64,000 bases of DNA. It comes from Sphingomonas sp. IC081. GTDB lineage: Bacteria > Pseudomonadota > Alphaproteobacteria > Sphingomonadales > Sphingomonadaceae. The position numbers and the translations under genes are program-made. Position 1 is the stretch's first letter, and each line of letters opens with the position of its first letter. The stretch spans positions 1,375,001 to 1,439,000 of the forward strand of contig NZ_CP029761.1 in NCBI RefSeq assembly GCF_006874585.1, in the 5' to 3' direction. The notes beneath the pieces are model-generated. The model was given only the letters and a program-made list of their open reading frames with translations, searched no databases and had not been told where the DNA came from. Below are positions 1-9,034 of this stretch, piece after piece.

Positions 1-1
1 C

Positions 2-1693
2 GGTCTCGACCTCATCGAGGTGACCGACGACGGCTGCGGCATGCGCCCCGACGAGATCGCGCTGGCGTTGGAGCGCCATGCCACCTCGAAGCTGCCCGAC
101 GAGGCGATCGAACTGGTGACCACGCTGGGGTTCCGGGGCGAGGCGCTGCCCTCGATCGGCTCGGTCGCCCGGCTGACCATCGAAAGCCGTCCGCACGATT
201 CGGTCGAAGGCTGGAAGCGGGTGGTCGATCACGGGCAGGTGGTGGTCGATTCGCCCGCCGCGCTGCCGCCGGGCACGCGCATCCGGGTCGAGGACCTGTT
301 CGGCAAAGTGCCTGCGCGGCGCAAGTTCCTGCGCTCGGCCCGCTCCGAATATGCCGCCTGTCAGGATGTCGTGCGCCGCCTCGCGATGGCGCGGCCCGAT
401 ATCGGCTTCGTGCTGGAGCATGAGGGGCGCCGGGTGCTGGCGGTGCAGCCGCGCGAGGAACTGGCCTCGCGAGTCGCCCGCCTCGTCGCGCGCGAACTCG
501 CCGACGACGGCGTGCTGATCGATGCCGAGCGCGGGACGGCGCGGCTGACCGGGGTTGCCGGCCTGCCGACCTACAACCGCGGCGTTGCCGATCACCAGTA
601 CCTGTTCGTCAACGGGCGCCCGGTGAAGGACCGCCTGCTGGTCGGCGCGGTGCGCGGCGCCTACGCGGACATGCTGGCGCGCGACCGGCACGCGGTGCTG
701 GCGCTGTTCCTCGAACTTCCGCCCGAGGAAGTCGACGTCAACGTCCATCCGGCCAAGACCGAAGTGCGGTTCCGCGACCCGGCGTTCATTCGCGGCTTCC
801 TTGTCGGCGCCTTGCGCCACGCGCTCGAATCGTCGGGCCAGAAGAGCGCGCAGCCGCCGCAGGCCTCCGCGATGAACATGTGGCAGGTCGAGCCGCTGGC
901 CCCGCGCGCGCGCGAACCCGCTCCGGCACTGGGCTCGCTGTTCGCGCGGCAATATTCCCCCGGTCCGCAATATTCCTCTCCGGGCGCGCGCCCGGCAGAC
1001 CCGCGCGTGGCCGAGGCCGGCGCGGCCTGGCGTTCCTACGAGGCGCAGGTCATGGCCGAACCTTCGGGCCGCGCCGAAATGGTACCCGAGGAGCCGCAGG
1101 AGGAGATCGGCTACCCGCTGGGCGTCGCGCGCGGGCAGGTGGCAAGCACGTACATCGTTGCCGAGGCGCAGGACGGCCTCGTGATCGTCGACCAGCACGC
1201 CGCGCACGAGCGCCTTGTCCTTGAACGGCTGAAGGCCGCCGGGGCCGAGGACGCGATGGCGCGCAGCCAGGCGCTGCTCCTGCCCGAAGTGGTCGAACTG
1301 GAAGAAGCCGCCTGCGACGCGCTGGAAGACAAGATCGCGGACCTTGCGAAGTTCGGCCTTGCGCTCGAACGCTTCGGGCCTTGCGCGATGCTGGTGCGGG
1401 CGGTTCCCTCGGTGCTGGGCAAGAGCAACGTCCATGCGCTGGTGCAGGACGTGGCCGACGATCTCGCCAAGAACGGCGATGCCCTGCTGCTGGGTGAAAA
1501 GCTCGATCTGGTGCTGGCGACGATGGCCTGCCACGGCTCGGTACGGGCAGGGCGTGCCCTTTCGGTCGCCGAGATGAACGCGCTGCTGCGCGAAATGGAA
1601 CGCACCCCGCGTTCGGGCCAATGCAACCATGGCCGCCCTACGTGGGTTAAACTCGCACATCAGGATATCGAGAAGCTGTTCGGACGAAAATGA
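2..1693 (+). CDS. mutL: DNA mismatch repair protein MutL (5' truncated by window edge)
   Basis: MutL is the GHKL-family ATPase that links MutS mismatch recognition to strand incision. The reading frame is open from base 2, so roughly the first 45 residues, including the first ATP-binding motif, lie outside the window. Seen in order: the DDGCG Mg-ATP motif at the very start, ATSKL, GFRGEAL (visible residues about 43-49), NGRPV, and DVNVHPAK closing the N-terminal half. A low-complexity Ala/Pro linker follows, then the C-terminal dimerisation domain. That domain carries DQHAAHERLVLE (bases 1190-1225), which fits the DQHAx2Ex4E metal-binding endonuclease motif, plus ACHGS and CNHGRP. The protein is therefore probably the nicking type of MutL found in bacteria without MutH. 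Its stop overlaps the start of the next gene (ATGA at 1690), suggesting co-translation. Confidence 0.97.
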   Translation, partial: GLDLIEVTDDGCGMRPDEIALALERHATSKLPDEAIELVTTLGFRGEALPSIGSVARLTIESRPHDSVEGWKRVVDHGQVVVDSPAALPPGTRIRVEDLFGKVPARRKFLRSARSEYAACQDVVRRLAMARPDIGFVLEHEGRRVLAVQPREELASRVARLVARELADDGVLIDAERGTARLTGVAGLPTYNRGVADHQYLFVNGRPVKDRLLVGAVRGAYADMLARDRHAVLALFLELPPEEVDVNVHPAKTEVRFRDPAFIRGFLVGALRHALESSGQKSAQPPQASAMNMWQVEPLAPRAREPAPALGSLFARQYSPGPQYSSPGARPADPRVAEAGAAWRSYEAQVMAEPSGRAEMVPEEPQEEIGYPLGVARGQVASTYIVAEAQDGLVIVDQHAAHERLVLERLKAAGAEDAMARSQALLLPEVVELEEAACDALEDKIADLAKFGLALERFGPCAMLVRAVPSVLGKSNVHALVQDVADDLAKNGDALLLGEKLDLVLATMACHGSVRAGRALSVAEMNALLREMERTPRSGQCNHGRPTWVKLAHQDIEKLFGRK

Positions 1694-2220
1694 TGCGATC
1701 TGCGGTACTTGCCTTGGCGGCTTTGGGTGCTCTCTCGGCTTGCGGCAAGGAGGATCCGGCCCGCCAGAGAGCCGAGGATGCCCATGACATCGCCATGGTC
1801 GAGCGGATGAGCAAGGAGCCGTTCCGCCCGATCCTGCCCAGGCCGATCACCCGCATCGATGTCGAGCGTTACGGTCTCGACAAGCCGGGCTGCCGGTTCG
1901 TCAGACAGGGCGAGGCCGACCCGATCTTCATCGGCAATGCCGAGGAAGGGTTCATGCGGATCGAGGGTGACCTCAAGCGTTACGCCGCCAAGCTGGAAAG
2001 CGCGCAATTACCGGGGGATGCGCGGACAACTTATGTCGGTCTCTCGACGTGGGTGGATCTGGTCAGCCTGCCGGACCGTGCCGGGGGATCGGATACCACG
2101 CACTGGCCTGCCCGGCTGATCCTGCACGATGCGCAGGAGCGTGTGGCCTTCCGCGCGGACGGCGAGATGCGCTGCCGGGGCGACGCGGCAGCGCCCGGCG
2201 AGGCGACCCCGGCCGCCTGA
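1690..2220 (+). CDS. Small predicted lipoprotein of unknown function
   Basis: A 176-residue protein with a short hydrophobic N-terminus ending in a lipobox (LSAC, Cys at about residue 18), so it is predicted to be exported, lipidated and anchored in the cell envelope. I do not recognise a family. The mature part is mixed alpha/beta in character, with a conserved-looking segment (KPGCRFVRQG) and a second Cys near the C-terminus (MRCRG) that could pair with the first one in the periplasm. The ATG overlaps the mutL stop codon in ATGA, so it is translationally coupled to mutL. This is probably a positional accident of a compact genome rather than a role in repair. Confidence 0.8.
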   Translation: MMRSAVLALAALGALSACGKEDPARQRAEDAHDIAMVERMSKEPFRPILPRPITRIDVERYGLDKPGCRFVRQGEADPIFIGNAEEGFMRIEGDLKRYAAKLESAQLPGDARTTYVGLSTWVDLVSLPDRAGGSDTTHWPARLILHDAQERVAFRADGEMRCRGDAAAPGEATPAA

Positions 2221-2282
2221 CGGGCACGCTTGACCCGTTCCGCGGCATCGGCATTATGTCCGATCATTGAACGGGGGATTTC

Positions 2283-3323
2283 ATGAAGTTACGGTTTCTT
2301 GGCGTCGCGGCGGCGGCGCTGATTGTTGCGGCCGGCGTGCCGGTCAGGGCGGCGGACGCGCCGGTGCAGCTTCCCGAAGCAGTTGTTGCCGCCGCCAAGT
2401 CGCTGCAGCCCCGGCATGGCAAGATCGCCATCGCCGAGGCCCATGCGACGCTCGATCTTGGCGATGCCTACGATTTTTACGGCCCCGAAGACGCGCGCAA
2501 GATCCTGGTCGATATCTGGGGCAATCCGTCGCAATCGGCCGACCGGGTGCTGGGCATGGTCATGCCCGCCGGCGCCTCGCCGCTCAGCGATGCCTGGGGC
2601 GCGGTGGTGACGTATGAAGAGACCGGCTTCGTGAGCGACGACGATGCCGGCAAGGTCGACTATGCCGAATTGCTCACGCAGATGCGCGAGGGCGAGGACG
2701 AGAACAACGAGAAGCGCAAGGCCGAAGGCTATCCGGCGATGCATCTCGCCGGTTGGGCCGAGCAGCCGACCTATGACGCAGGCACGCATTCGGTGGTCTG
2801 GGCGCAGGATATCGCCGTTGGCGATGCGGCCAGCCATACGCTGAACTATGATGTCCGCACGCTGGGCCGGCGCGGGGTGCTGAGCCTCAACCTGGTCTCG
2901 TCGATGGACCAGCTTTCGGATGTGCGGCAGGCGGCCACGGCCTTTGCCGACCATGCCGCCTTCGATCAGGGCGCGCGCTATCAGGACTACGATTCGTCCA
3001 CCGACAAGACCGCCGAATACGGTATCGGCGGGCTGATCGCGGCGGGTGTGGGCGTGGCCGCGGCCAAGAAGCTGGGTATCCTGGCGATCCTGCTCAAGTT
3101 CCTGAAGCCCATCGCGATTGCCGCGATCGCCGCGTTTGCGGTCCTGCGCAACAAGATCGCCGGACTGTTCGGCCGCCGCAAGGCCGAGGAGGACGATCCG
3201 TCGTTCGAGGAGCAACAGCCGGTCGCCGCTCCGGCCGAAGAAGCTTCCCAAGACGGTGCCGAAGACGGTGCCGATGAGGCTGCCTCGGGCGCTCCCGAGC
3301 GCGCGGAAACGCCGGTCGCCTGA
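2283..3323 (+). CDS. DUF2167 family membrane protein
   Basis: A 346-residue exported membrane protein matching the DUF2167 family, whose function is unknown. It starts with a signal peptide (cleavage near VRAAD). A long extracytoplasmic domain of about 220 residues follows, with family-typical stretches such as LDLGDAYDFY and the acidic 'W...YEETGFVSDDDA' region. One or two membrane segments lie at about residues 248-290 (GGLIAAGVGVAAAKK and LAILLKFLKPIAIAAIAAF). A basic RRK stop-transfer is followed by a long acidic, Ala/Glu-rich C-terminal tail of about 50 residues. The ATG is preceded by GGGGATTTC, a good ribosome-binding site. The tail is low complexity and probably disordered. Confidence 0.85.
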   Translation: MKLRFLGVAAAALIVAAGVPVRAADAPVQLPEAVVAAAKSLQPRHGKIAIAEAHATLDLGDAYDFYGPEDARKILVDIWGNPSQSADRVLGMVMPAGASPLSDAWGAVVTYEETGFVSDDDAGKVDYAELLTQMREGEDENNEKRKAEGYPAMHLAGWAEQPTYDAGTHSVVWAQDIAVGDAASHTLNYDVRTLGRRGVLSLNLVSSMDQLSDVRQAATAFADHAAFDQGARYQDYDSSTDKTAEYGIGGLIAAGVGVAAAKKLGILAILLKFLKPIAIAAIAAFAVLRNKIAGLFGRRKAEEDDPSFEEQQPVAAPAEEASQDGAEDGADEAASGAPERAETPVA

Positions 3324-3351
3324 TGGCCGGTTCGACGGCGGAGCGGCGCTG

Positions 3352-4629
3352 CTACTTCGCCGTCAGCACGCTGCGGAACGGCGCATCGCTGCCGTCGCCA
3401 TCCGGGGCCTGCGGCAGCCCGACAAGGTCGCGCAGCAAGGGGGCGACGTCGACATTGTCGAACGCGGGCAGTTTGCCGGAGGCCTTGAATGCCGGTCCCG
3501 CGGCCACGAACAGCGCGGCCATTTCCGGCGCGGCATTGTCGTAGCCGTGCGAGCCGCCGCTCCGGGCGGTCCGGGGCGTGGTCGCGGCGATTTCCCAACC
3601 GGTCTCGGCCAGGCAGAAGTAGGGCGCGATGCGGGCGTTGGTGCCGTAGCGAAGGCGCGCCGGAATGTCCTGCCGGCGCCAGCACTGCATGTGCGGATGG
3701 GGCTTCAGCAGGATTGCGGCGAGCTTGCCGTCCTTGCCCCTGGTCGGCGTGATTGCCGCGAAGGGGCCGGCATCGCCCAGCTTGAACAGCTTCGGGCTGG
3801 CGAGCCGGTCGAGCGCGATCGTGCGTTCGCTCGAAGTGGCGGCCATGCCGTGGTCGGCGACGATCACGAGGTTGGCCGGTTGCCCAAGCGCGCGCAGGCC
3901 CTCGATCAACATGCCGATGTCGCGGTCGGCATCGGCAACCGCGGCATTGGTCTGCTCGGCATCGGGGCCGTAACGGTGCCCGGCGGTATCGACCTGGTCG
4001 AAGTAGACGGTCACGAACTTCGGGCGGGAGGCGGCGGGGCGGCGCAGCCAGTCGATCACCGCCGAAACCCGCTGGCCGGGGGAAACCGCCTGGTTGAACT
4101 GCTGCCAGTCGGACGGACGCGTGCCGCCCTGATCCTCGGTCCACGACGACTTCACGCGGCGGCCGCCCCAGGCGACGTTCGAGCCTGGCCAGAACATTGT
4201 GGCGGTGCGGATGCCCGCCTTTTCCGCCGTCACCCAGATCGGTTCGGCGCCGTTCCACCAGAAGGGATCGTCGCTCGCCATGGTGAAGACTTCGCCCGGA
4301 CGCGCGGGGTCCTCGAAGCGGTTGGCGACGATGCCGTGATGATCCGGGACTTTGCCGGTCACCAGCGTCCAGTGGTTGGGGAAAGTCTTGCTGGGGAACG
4401 AGGGGCGCATCGCCGCGCTGATCCCGCTTGCGGCCAGTGCGTCGAGATGAGGGGTGATGCCGCGGTCCAGATAGTCCGCCCGGAACCCGTCGATCGAGAC
4501 GAGGATCGTCACCGGCGCGCGCGTCTCGTCGGGTGCCGTGGTTGTCGGCGGCGAGGACTGGGCAGGGGTGGCGGCAAGAGGGGCGGCGCTGGCGGCGAGA
4601 AGGGCCAGCGAAAGGGCAAATCGCTTCAT
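3352..4629 (-). CDS. Exported alkaline-phosphatase-superfamily nucleotide pyrophosphatase/phosphodiesterase
   Basis: A 425-residue secreted hydrolase of the ectonucleotide pyrophosphatase/phosphodiesterase (NPP) branch of the alkaline phosphatase superfamily. A signal peptide (residues 1-20, Ala-rich) is followed by the first zinc ligand in SIDGFRADYL (D47). The nucleophile is in FPSKTFPNH (T82). Further metal ligands lie in YFDQVDTAGHRYG and ADHGM, and the last His is in the SGGSHGYDN segment. These motifs together are diagnostic of a two-zinc phosphodiesterase using a threonine nucleophile. Natural substrates in bacteria are uncertain and could be nucleotides, phospholipid head groups or phosphate esters scavenged in the periplasm. 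It converges with the DUF2167 gene, with only 28 bases between them. Confidence 0.9.
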   Translation of the reverse strand: MKRFALSLALLAASAAPLAATPAQSSPPTTTAPDETRAPVTILVSIDGFRADYLDRGITPHLDALAASGISAAMRPSFPSKTFPNHWTLVTGKVPDHHGIVANRFEDPARPGEVFTMASDDPFWWNGAEPIWVTAEKAGIRTATMFWPGSNVAWGGRRVKSSWTEDQGGTRPSDWQQFNQAVSPGQRVSAVIDWLRRPAASRPKFVTVYFDQVDTAGHRYGPDAEQTNAAVADADRDIGMLIEGLRALGQPANLVIVADHGMAATSSERTIALDRLASPKLFKLGDAGPFAAITPTRGKDGKLAAILLKPHPHMQCWRRQDIPARLRYGTNARIAPYFCLAETGWEIAATTPRTARSGGSHGYDNAAPEMAALFVAAGPAFKASGKLPAFDNVDVAPLLRDLVGLPQAPDGDGSDAPFRSVLTAK

Positions 4630-4669
4630 GGGGGCTGCTTGGCGGGGGGACTTTGCAGAATTATGCCAG

Positions 4670-4700
4670 AACGGCGCGGAAAGTGATTTTCCGCGCCGTT
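4670..4700. terminator. Inverted repeat between ychF and the phosphodiesterase gene
   Basis: A near-perfect stem (AACGGCGCGGAAA pairing with TTTTCCGCGCCGTT) lies downstream of ychF and upstream of the phosphodiesterase gene, both on the minus strand. No clear run of T follows in either direction, so a role as an intrinsic terminator is possible but not strong. Confidence 0.4.
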
Positions 4701-4771
4701 CAGATGGTCAGAGTTTGTTTGGTAATTCGCGGAAGAGCGAATTTCGCGGCACTGGCCCGGTACCGCTAACG

Positions 4772-4793
4772 GGAATGCCCGTGCGGGCATTCC
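4772..4793 (-). terminator. Palindromic hairpin just downstream of ychF
   Basis: A perfect 9-bp stem, GGAATGCCC, with loop GTGC, sits 13 bases past the ychF stop codon. There is no T-tract; it may act as an mRNA 3'-end or stability hairpin. Confidence 0.45.
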
Positions 4794-4805
4794 CCAGGCA
4801 GACTC

Positions 4806-5906
4806 TTAGACGTTGAACTTGAAGTGCATGACGTCGCCGTCGTGCACTAGGTATTCCTTGCCTTCCTGACGCAGCTTGCCGGCTTCCTTGGCGCCGGTTT
4901 CGCCGCCGAGCGCGACGTAGTCGTCAAAGGCGATGGTTTCGGCGCGGATGAAGCCGCGCTGCATGTCCGAGTGGATCTCGCCGGCGGCTTCGGGGGCCTT
5001 GGCGCCCTTGTGCACGGTCCAGGCGCGGGCTTCCTTGGGGCCGACGGTGAAGAAGGTCAGCAGGCCGAGCAGGTCGTAGCCGGCGCGGATGATGCGGGCG
5101 AGCCCGGTCTCGTGGAGACCCATCTCTTCAAGGAACACCATGCGTTCCTCGATCTCCATGCCGACAAGTTCCGATTCGATGGCGGCGGACACGATGACGA
5201 CGGTGGCGCCCTCGGCCTTGGCCTTCTCGAACACCCGGGCCGAGAATTCGTTACCCTCGGCGGCGGCTTCTTCCTCGACGTTGCAGACGTAGAGCACCGG
5301 CTTGGCGGTGAGAAGCTGGGCCTGCGCGAAGACGCGGGCTTCGTCCTCGTCCTTGGGCTGGGTCAGGCGCGCGGGCTTGCCGTCGCGCAGCAGTTCCAGC
5401 GTCTGGCCGAGCACCGAAGCGATGATCTTCGATTCCTTGTCGCCCTGGGCGGCCTTCTTTTGTGCCGCGGGAACGCGCTTTTCGAGGCTTTCGAGGTCGG
5501 AGAGCAGCAGTTCGGTCTCGACCGTCTCGGCATCGGCGATGGGGTCGACCTTGTTGTCGACGTGCTGGATGTCGTCGTTCTCGAAGCAGCGCAGCACGTG
5601 GACGACGGCGTCTACTTCGCGGATGTTGCCGAGGAACTGGTTGCCCAGGCCCTCACCCTTGGATGCGCCCCGCACGAGGCCGGCGATGTCCACGAAGGAA
5701 AGCTGCGTCGGGATGATCTTGGCCGAACCGGCGATCTCGGCCAGCTTGTCGAGGCGCGGATCGGGCACGCCGACCTGGCCGACGTTGGGCTCGATCGTGC
5801 AGAACGGATAGTTGGCCGCCTGCGCCGCCTGCGTCTCGGTGAGCGCATTGAACAAGGTCGACTTGCCGACATTCGGCAGGCCCACGATTCCGCAACGGAA
5901 ACCCAT
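4806..5906 (-). CDS. ychF: Redox-regulated ATPase YchF (Obg-like OLA1 family)
   Basis: A 366-residue universally conserved P-loop NTPase of the Obg/YchF family that associates with ribosomes and hydrolyses ATP rather than GTP. The G1 motif GLPNVGKST is at residues 9-17, the G3 motif DIAGLVRGASKGEGLG at about 72-87, and the position of the GTPase specificity motif NKxD reads NVEE at 209-212. That substitution is the hallmark of ATP preference in this family. The C-terminal TGS domain begins around residue 280 (LLTFFTVGPKEARAW) and ends FKFNV, as in other members. Length matches the usual 363-370. The start ATG has CGGAG 8 bases upstream. It is read after rplY and pth on the same strand. Confidence 0.97.
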   Translation of the reverse strand: MGFRCGIVGLPNVGKSTLFNALTETQAAQAANYPFCTIEPNVGQVGVPDPRLDKLAEIAGSAKIIPTQLSFVDIAGLVRGASKGEGLGNQFLGNIREVDAVVHVLRCFENDDIQHVDNKVDPIADAETVETELLLSDLESLEKRVPAAQKKAAQGDKESKIIASVLGQTLELLRDGKPARLTQPKDEDEARVFAQAQLLTAKPVLYVCNVEEEAAAEGNEFSARVFEKAKAEGATVVIVSAAIESELVGMEIEERMVFLEEMGLHETGLARIIRAGYDLLGLLTFFTVGPKEARAWTVHKGAKAPEAAGEIHSDMQRGFIRAETIAFDDYVALGGETGAKEAGKLRQEGKEYLVHDGDVMHFKFNV

Positions 5907-5979
5907 GTGTAACTCCGGGAAGAAATGATTGGCCGCGCCTTAGCGTCAGTCGCGGTAAATGGCCAGCCAGCTTGCAGGC

Positions 5980-6549
5980 TCAGTCCTGCTGGCGCAGCGC
6001 GACATCGTTCATGAAGCGCACGTCATCGCCGGCGGAAAGGCGGTCGGCTTCGGCGGCAACGGCGCCCAGCATGCCGGCCAGCGGATCCATCTCGGCCTTG
6101 GCGTAGTTGCCCAGCACATAGCCGTGGACGCGGTCCTTGTGGCCGGGATGGCCGATGCCGAGGCGCACGCGGCGGAAATCGGGGCCGAGGTGCTGGTCGA
6201 TCGAGCGCAGGCCGTTGTGGCCGGCATGGCCGCCGCCCTGCTTCACCTTGACCTTGAAGGGCGCGAGGTCGAGTTCGTCATGGAACACGGTAAGATCCGT
6301 GATCGCCAGCTTGTAGAAGCGCATCGCTTCGCCAACGGCGCGGCCGCTCTCGTTCATGAAGGTGGCGGGCTTCAGCAGCAGCACTTTCTGGGTGCCGATG
6401 CGGCCTTCCTGCAGCCAGCCCTGGAACTTCTTCTGGACCGGGCCGAAGCGGTGGATTTCCGCAATCGCATCAACCGCCATGAAGCCGACGTTGTGGCGGT
6501 TCATCGCATATTGCGGTCCGGGATTACCGAGGCCGACCCAAAGCTGCAT
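5980..6549 (-). CDS. pth: Peptidyl-tRNA hydrolase
   Basis: A 189-residue enzyme that releases peptides from peptidyl-tRNA that has dropped off the ribosome. Catalytic residues are visible: N9 (GLGNPG), H19 (RHNVGF) and D91 (FHDELDL), equivalent to N10, H20 and D93 of the E. coli enzyme. The GGGHAGHNGLRS substrate loop follows. Length is normal. It lies directly downstream of rplY on the minus strand, with ychF next; L25-Pth-YchF is a common bacterial gene order. A strong GC hairpin separates it from rplY and could lower its expression relative to the ribosomal protein gene. Confidence 0.97.
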   Translation of the reverse strand: MQLWVGLGNPGPQYAMNRHNVGFMAVDAIAEIHRFGPVQKKFQGWLQEGRIGTQKVLLLKPATFMNESGRAVGEAMRFYKLAITDLTVFHDELDLAPFKVKVKQGGGHAGHNGLRSIDQHLGPDFRRVRLGIGHPGHKDRVHGYVLGNYAKAEMDPLAGMLGAVAAEADRLSAGDDVRFMNDVALRQQD

Positions 6550-6576
6550 GGTTGTACTGATCCCGAAAAAGCGAAA

Positions 6577-6617
6577 GGCCCCTTCCGCGCGCCGGGCATG
6601 CCGGGGCGGAAGGGGCC
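6577..6617 (-). terminator. Hairpin with T-rich tail between rplY and pth
   Basis: A 12-bp stem (GGCCCCTTCCGC/GCGGAAGGGGCC) follows the rplY stop. Read on the minus strand it is followed by TTTCGCTTTTTCGGG. It fits an intrinsic terminator or attenuator that lets only part of the rplY transcript run into pth. Confidence 0.65.
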
Positions 6618-6636
6618 AATCTCTAGGACTGTCCGA

Positions 6637-7248
6637 TTACTCGGCTTCAGTCTTGGTCGTGTCGCCTTCCGAGCTCTTCAGAGCCGAAGGGGCAGCGATC
6701 GTCGCGATGGTGAAATCGCGGTCGGTGATCGCCGAAGCAACGCCCGAAGGCAGCTTCACGTGGTGGATGTGGATCGATTCGCCCACGTCGAAACCGGTCA
6801 CGTCGATGGTGATCTCGTGCGGGATCTTGTCGGCATCGCAGACCAGTTCAAGGTCGTGACGAACGACGTTCAGCACGCCGCCGCGCTTGAGGCCCGGCGA
6901 GGCTTCTTCGTTGGCGAACACGACGGGCACGTTGACGTGCACGGTCGCGTTGGCGCCAAGGCGCAGGAAGTCGGCGTGGAGCGGACGGTCGGTGACCGGG
7001 TGGAAGGCAACGTCCTTGGGCTGCGTGCGCAGCTTCTTGCCGCCAACTTCGACTTCGACGATCGAGTTGAAGAAGTGGCCGGTCATGAGCTGACGGGTCA
7101 GCTCCTTTTCCTCGACGTGGATCGCGATGGGTTCTTCGTTGCCACCGTAGATGACAGCGGGAACACGGCCGTCGCGACGCAGTGCACGGGAGGCTCCCTT
7201 GCCAGCCCGTTCGCGCGTCTCGGCCGGCAGGTTAAGCGTATCGCTCAT
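6637..7248 (-). CDS. rplY: 50S ribosomal protein L25/general stress protein Ctc
   Basis: A 203-residue member of the long (CTC) form of ribosomal protein L25, which binds 5S rRNA on the large subunit. The N-terminal L25 domain, residues about 5-95, contains [20 protein letters not shown] and [14 protein letters not shown]. The C-terminal TL5/CTC beta domain, about 100-185, contains [19 protein letters not shown] and [17 protein letters not shown] short acidic/Thr tail ends the protein. An AAAGG ribosome site lies upstream of the ATG. It is the first gene of the rplY-pth-ychF series. Confidence 0.96.
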   Translation of the reverse strand: MSDTLNLPAETRERAGKGASRALRRDGRVPAVIYGGNEEPIAIHVEEKELTRQLMTGHFFNSIVEVEVGGKKLRTQPKDVAFHPVTDRPLHADFLRLGANATVHVNVPVVFANEEASPGLKRGGVLNVVRHDLELVCDADKIPHEITIDVTGFDVGESIHIHHVKLPSGVASAITDRDFTIATIAAPSALKSSEGDTTKTEAE

Positions 7249-7354
7249 GGGACTTGCCTTTCAAAACTGGATATAGATCGGCAGCGGATCGCTCATCGAC
7301 CTGCGCCGTTCCCGCCACGCCTCCAGGGATGACCATGACGGGAAGCGCGGGCCC

Positions 7355-8173
7355 TTAATGCGAATTCGGCGGAAATGCAAGCGGAGCGGGGCTGGATCGC
7401 CCGGAAGGCGCCTTGAGGGGGCGGGGCGGCGGGCAGTGGATGCGCCGGGCCGGAACCGAGACCAGCTCCAGTTCGGGATAACGCAGCGCCGTCAGTTTGC
7501 CGCCGAAGACACAGCCGGTGTCGATGCAGACCGTCCGGCCCACCCATTCAGCCTCGCGGACCGGCGTGTGTCCGTAGACGACCATGGCCTTGCCTGCGTA
7601 ACCCGCGGCCCAGTCGCCGCGAACGGGCAGGCCGAATTCGTCGATCTTGCCGGTCGTCTCGCCATACATGCAAAAGGCGCGGACGGATTTGCCGGTGCGG
7701 CCGAGCAGGCTTTCCTTGAAGCCGGCATGGGCCACGATCAGCTTGCCGTGGTCGAGCACGTGGTGGCTGGGCAGGGTGCCGAGCCATGCCTGCATCCCGG
7801 CCAGGAACTCCGGCGGTTCTTCGCGGAGTTGTTCGATTGTCTCTGCAAGGCCATGGGAAATGGTGACATTCCGTCCCGCGAGGTGCCGCATGAGCTTGTC
7901 GTCATGGTTCCCTACGACTGCGAGGGCGTGGTCGTTCTCGACCATGTGACGGGCGATGCGCAGGGTGTCCGGCGATCGCGGTCCGCGGTCGACCAGATCG
8001 CCGAGAAACACCGCGCGGCGGCCGGTCGGCGGCGTGACGGTGACGGTCTTGCCGTTCCATTCCACCCGGTAGCCGAGGTCGTCCAGCAGCTCTTCCAGTT
8101 CGTCGGCGCAGCCGTGCACGTCGCCGATGATGTCGAACGGTCCGCTGCCGGAGGTACTGTCGTCCATGGTCAT
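7355..8173 (-). CDS. Metallophosphoesterase (ApaH/PrpE-like phosphatase)
   Basis: A cytoplasmic calcineurin-like phosphoesterase of about 272 residues. The full metal-binding signature is present: GDVHG near residue 17, GDLVDRGP near 57, GNHD near 88, VAHAG near 148 and YGHTP near 202. The architecture fits the Ser/Thr-phosphatase, symmetric diadenosine-tetraphosphatase and PrpE group, which commonly hydrolyse Ap4A-like nucleotides or phosphoproteins; the actual substrate cannot be read from sequence. The C-terminal 30 residues are Pro/Arg-rich and probably disordered. The chosen ATG overlaps the stop of the upstream TraB gene by one base (TGATG). An in-frame GTG at 8176 is an alternative start. 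Coupling to two TraB/GumN genes is notable. Confidence 0.88.
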   Translation of the reverse strand: MTMDDSTSGSGPFDIIGDVHGCADELEELLDDLGYRVEWNGKTVTVTPPTGRRAVFLGDLVDRGPRSPDTLRIARHMVENDHALAVVGNHDDKLMRHLAGRNVTISHGLAETIEQLREEPPEFLAGMQAWLGTLPSHHVLDHGKLIVAHAGFKESLLGRTGKSVRAFCMYGETTGKIDEFGLPVRGDWAAGYAGKAMVVYGHTPVREAEWVGRTVCIDTGCVFGGKLTALRYPELELVSVPARRIHCPPPRPLKAPSGRSSPAPLAFPPNSH

Positions 8174-9027
8174 CACTCGACCCGCGTGACCTTGTAGCCG
8201 TTTGCCGCGAGCAGGGCGGGCAGGCCTTCCGGTCCGGCCATGTGCGCCGCGCCGACGGCAACAAAAGGCCGGTGTCCTTGCGTCATGGCGGCGGCGATCC
8301 TGCTCGTCCAGTCGCGGTTGCGGCCGGTGAAGAGGACGGCGCGCAGTTGCGGGTCGGTGAGCATGCCGCGCCGGGTTTCCCGCTCGATCGCGGTCATGTC
8401 GCCCTTGCGCCAGCTTTCCGCGAGGCGGCTGTCGTCGTCGCCCTGCTGGTCGGTCACGACGGCGGTGAGCAGATCGCGCTGGTCGGCTTCGGCAAGGCCG
8501 TCGAACAGGCCGAGCTGGCGTTCGGCGCCTTCGAGTTCGACGACGGGTTTCTCGCCTGCCTGTGCCATTACCGCCCGGTCCACGCCGTTACGGCTGTCAT
8601 CGTCGCTGGCGCCGATGCGGGCGAGGGTGAGGGCGGCGGCCCAGGTGTCCATCAGCGCAAAGTCGCCGTCGGTATAGCCCCCGCGCTTCAGGAGGGCTGC
8701 GAGCGCGGGGCGGTATTTCACGGAAATTCTCTGTGAAAGAACGGGTTGCCCACTACTCTTGGCAAGCCGCGCGAACGTGGCGGCCACCGCTTTCTCGTCG
8801 GCAAGGTTGCTCACTTCCACCATCACGCTGTCGGCGGCGGCCAGCGCCCCGCGCACCTTGGCGGTGTCCCATGCGAGCGGGCGCTTGACGCTGTGGATCG
8901 TGCCGAAGAGCCAGGCCTGCTGGCCGCCGGAGCCTTCGACATGCCAGAGCGCGGGATTTGCCGGCTCGGGCGACTGCGAGCAGGCGGCCAGCAAGGTGCT
9001 CGAAACAAGGCCAAGAATGCGTCGCAT
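8173..9027 (-). CDS. TraB/GumN family protein, predicted lipoprotein (first paralogue)
   Basis: A 284-residue member of the TraB/GumN (TIKI-like, erythromycin-esterase-related) superfamily, thought to include metal-dependent peptidases. A lipobox, LLAAC (Cys at about 16), predicts lipidation and periplasmic location. The N-terminal GxxH motif is FGTIH (about residues 40-44). A conserved central acidic pair follows in VMVEVSN, and the C-terminal GxxH motif is VGAAHMAG, as in active family members. It begins 8 bases after the stop of a second TraB/GumN gene and overlaps the phosphatase gene downstream, so all three are probably one transcript. The two TraB proteins are clearly related in motif order but diverged in length and in N-terminal sorting signal. 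Confidence 0.87.
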   Translation of the reverse strand: MRRILGLVSSTLLAACSQSPEPANPALWHVEGSGGQQAWLFGTIHSVKRPLAWDTAKVRGALAAADSVMVEVSNLADEKAVAATFARLAKSSGQPVLSQRISVKYRPALAALLKRGGYTDGDFALMDTWAAALTLARIGASDDDSRNGVDRAVMAQAGEKPVVELEGAERQLGLFDGLAEADQRDLLTAVVTDQQGDDDSRLAESWRKGDMTAIERETRRGMLTDPQLRAVLFTGRNRDWTSRIAAAMTQGHRPFVAVGAAHMAGPEGLPALLAANGYKVTRVE

Positions 9028-9034
9028 CGTGTTG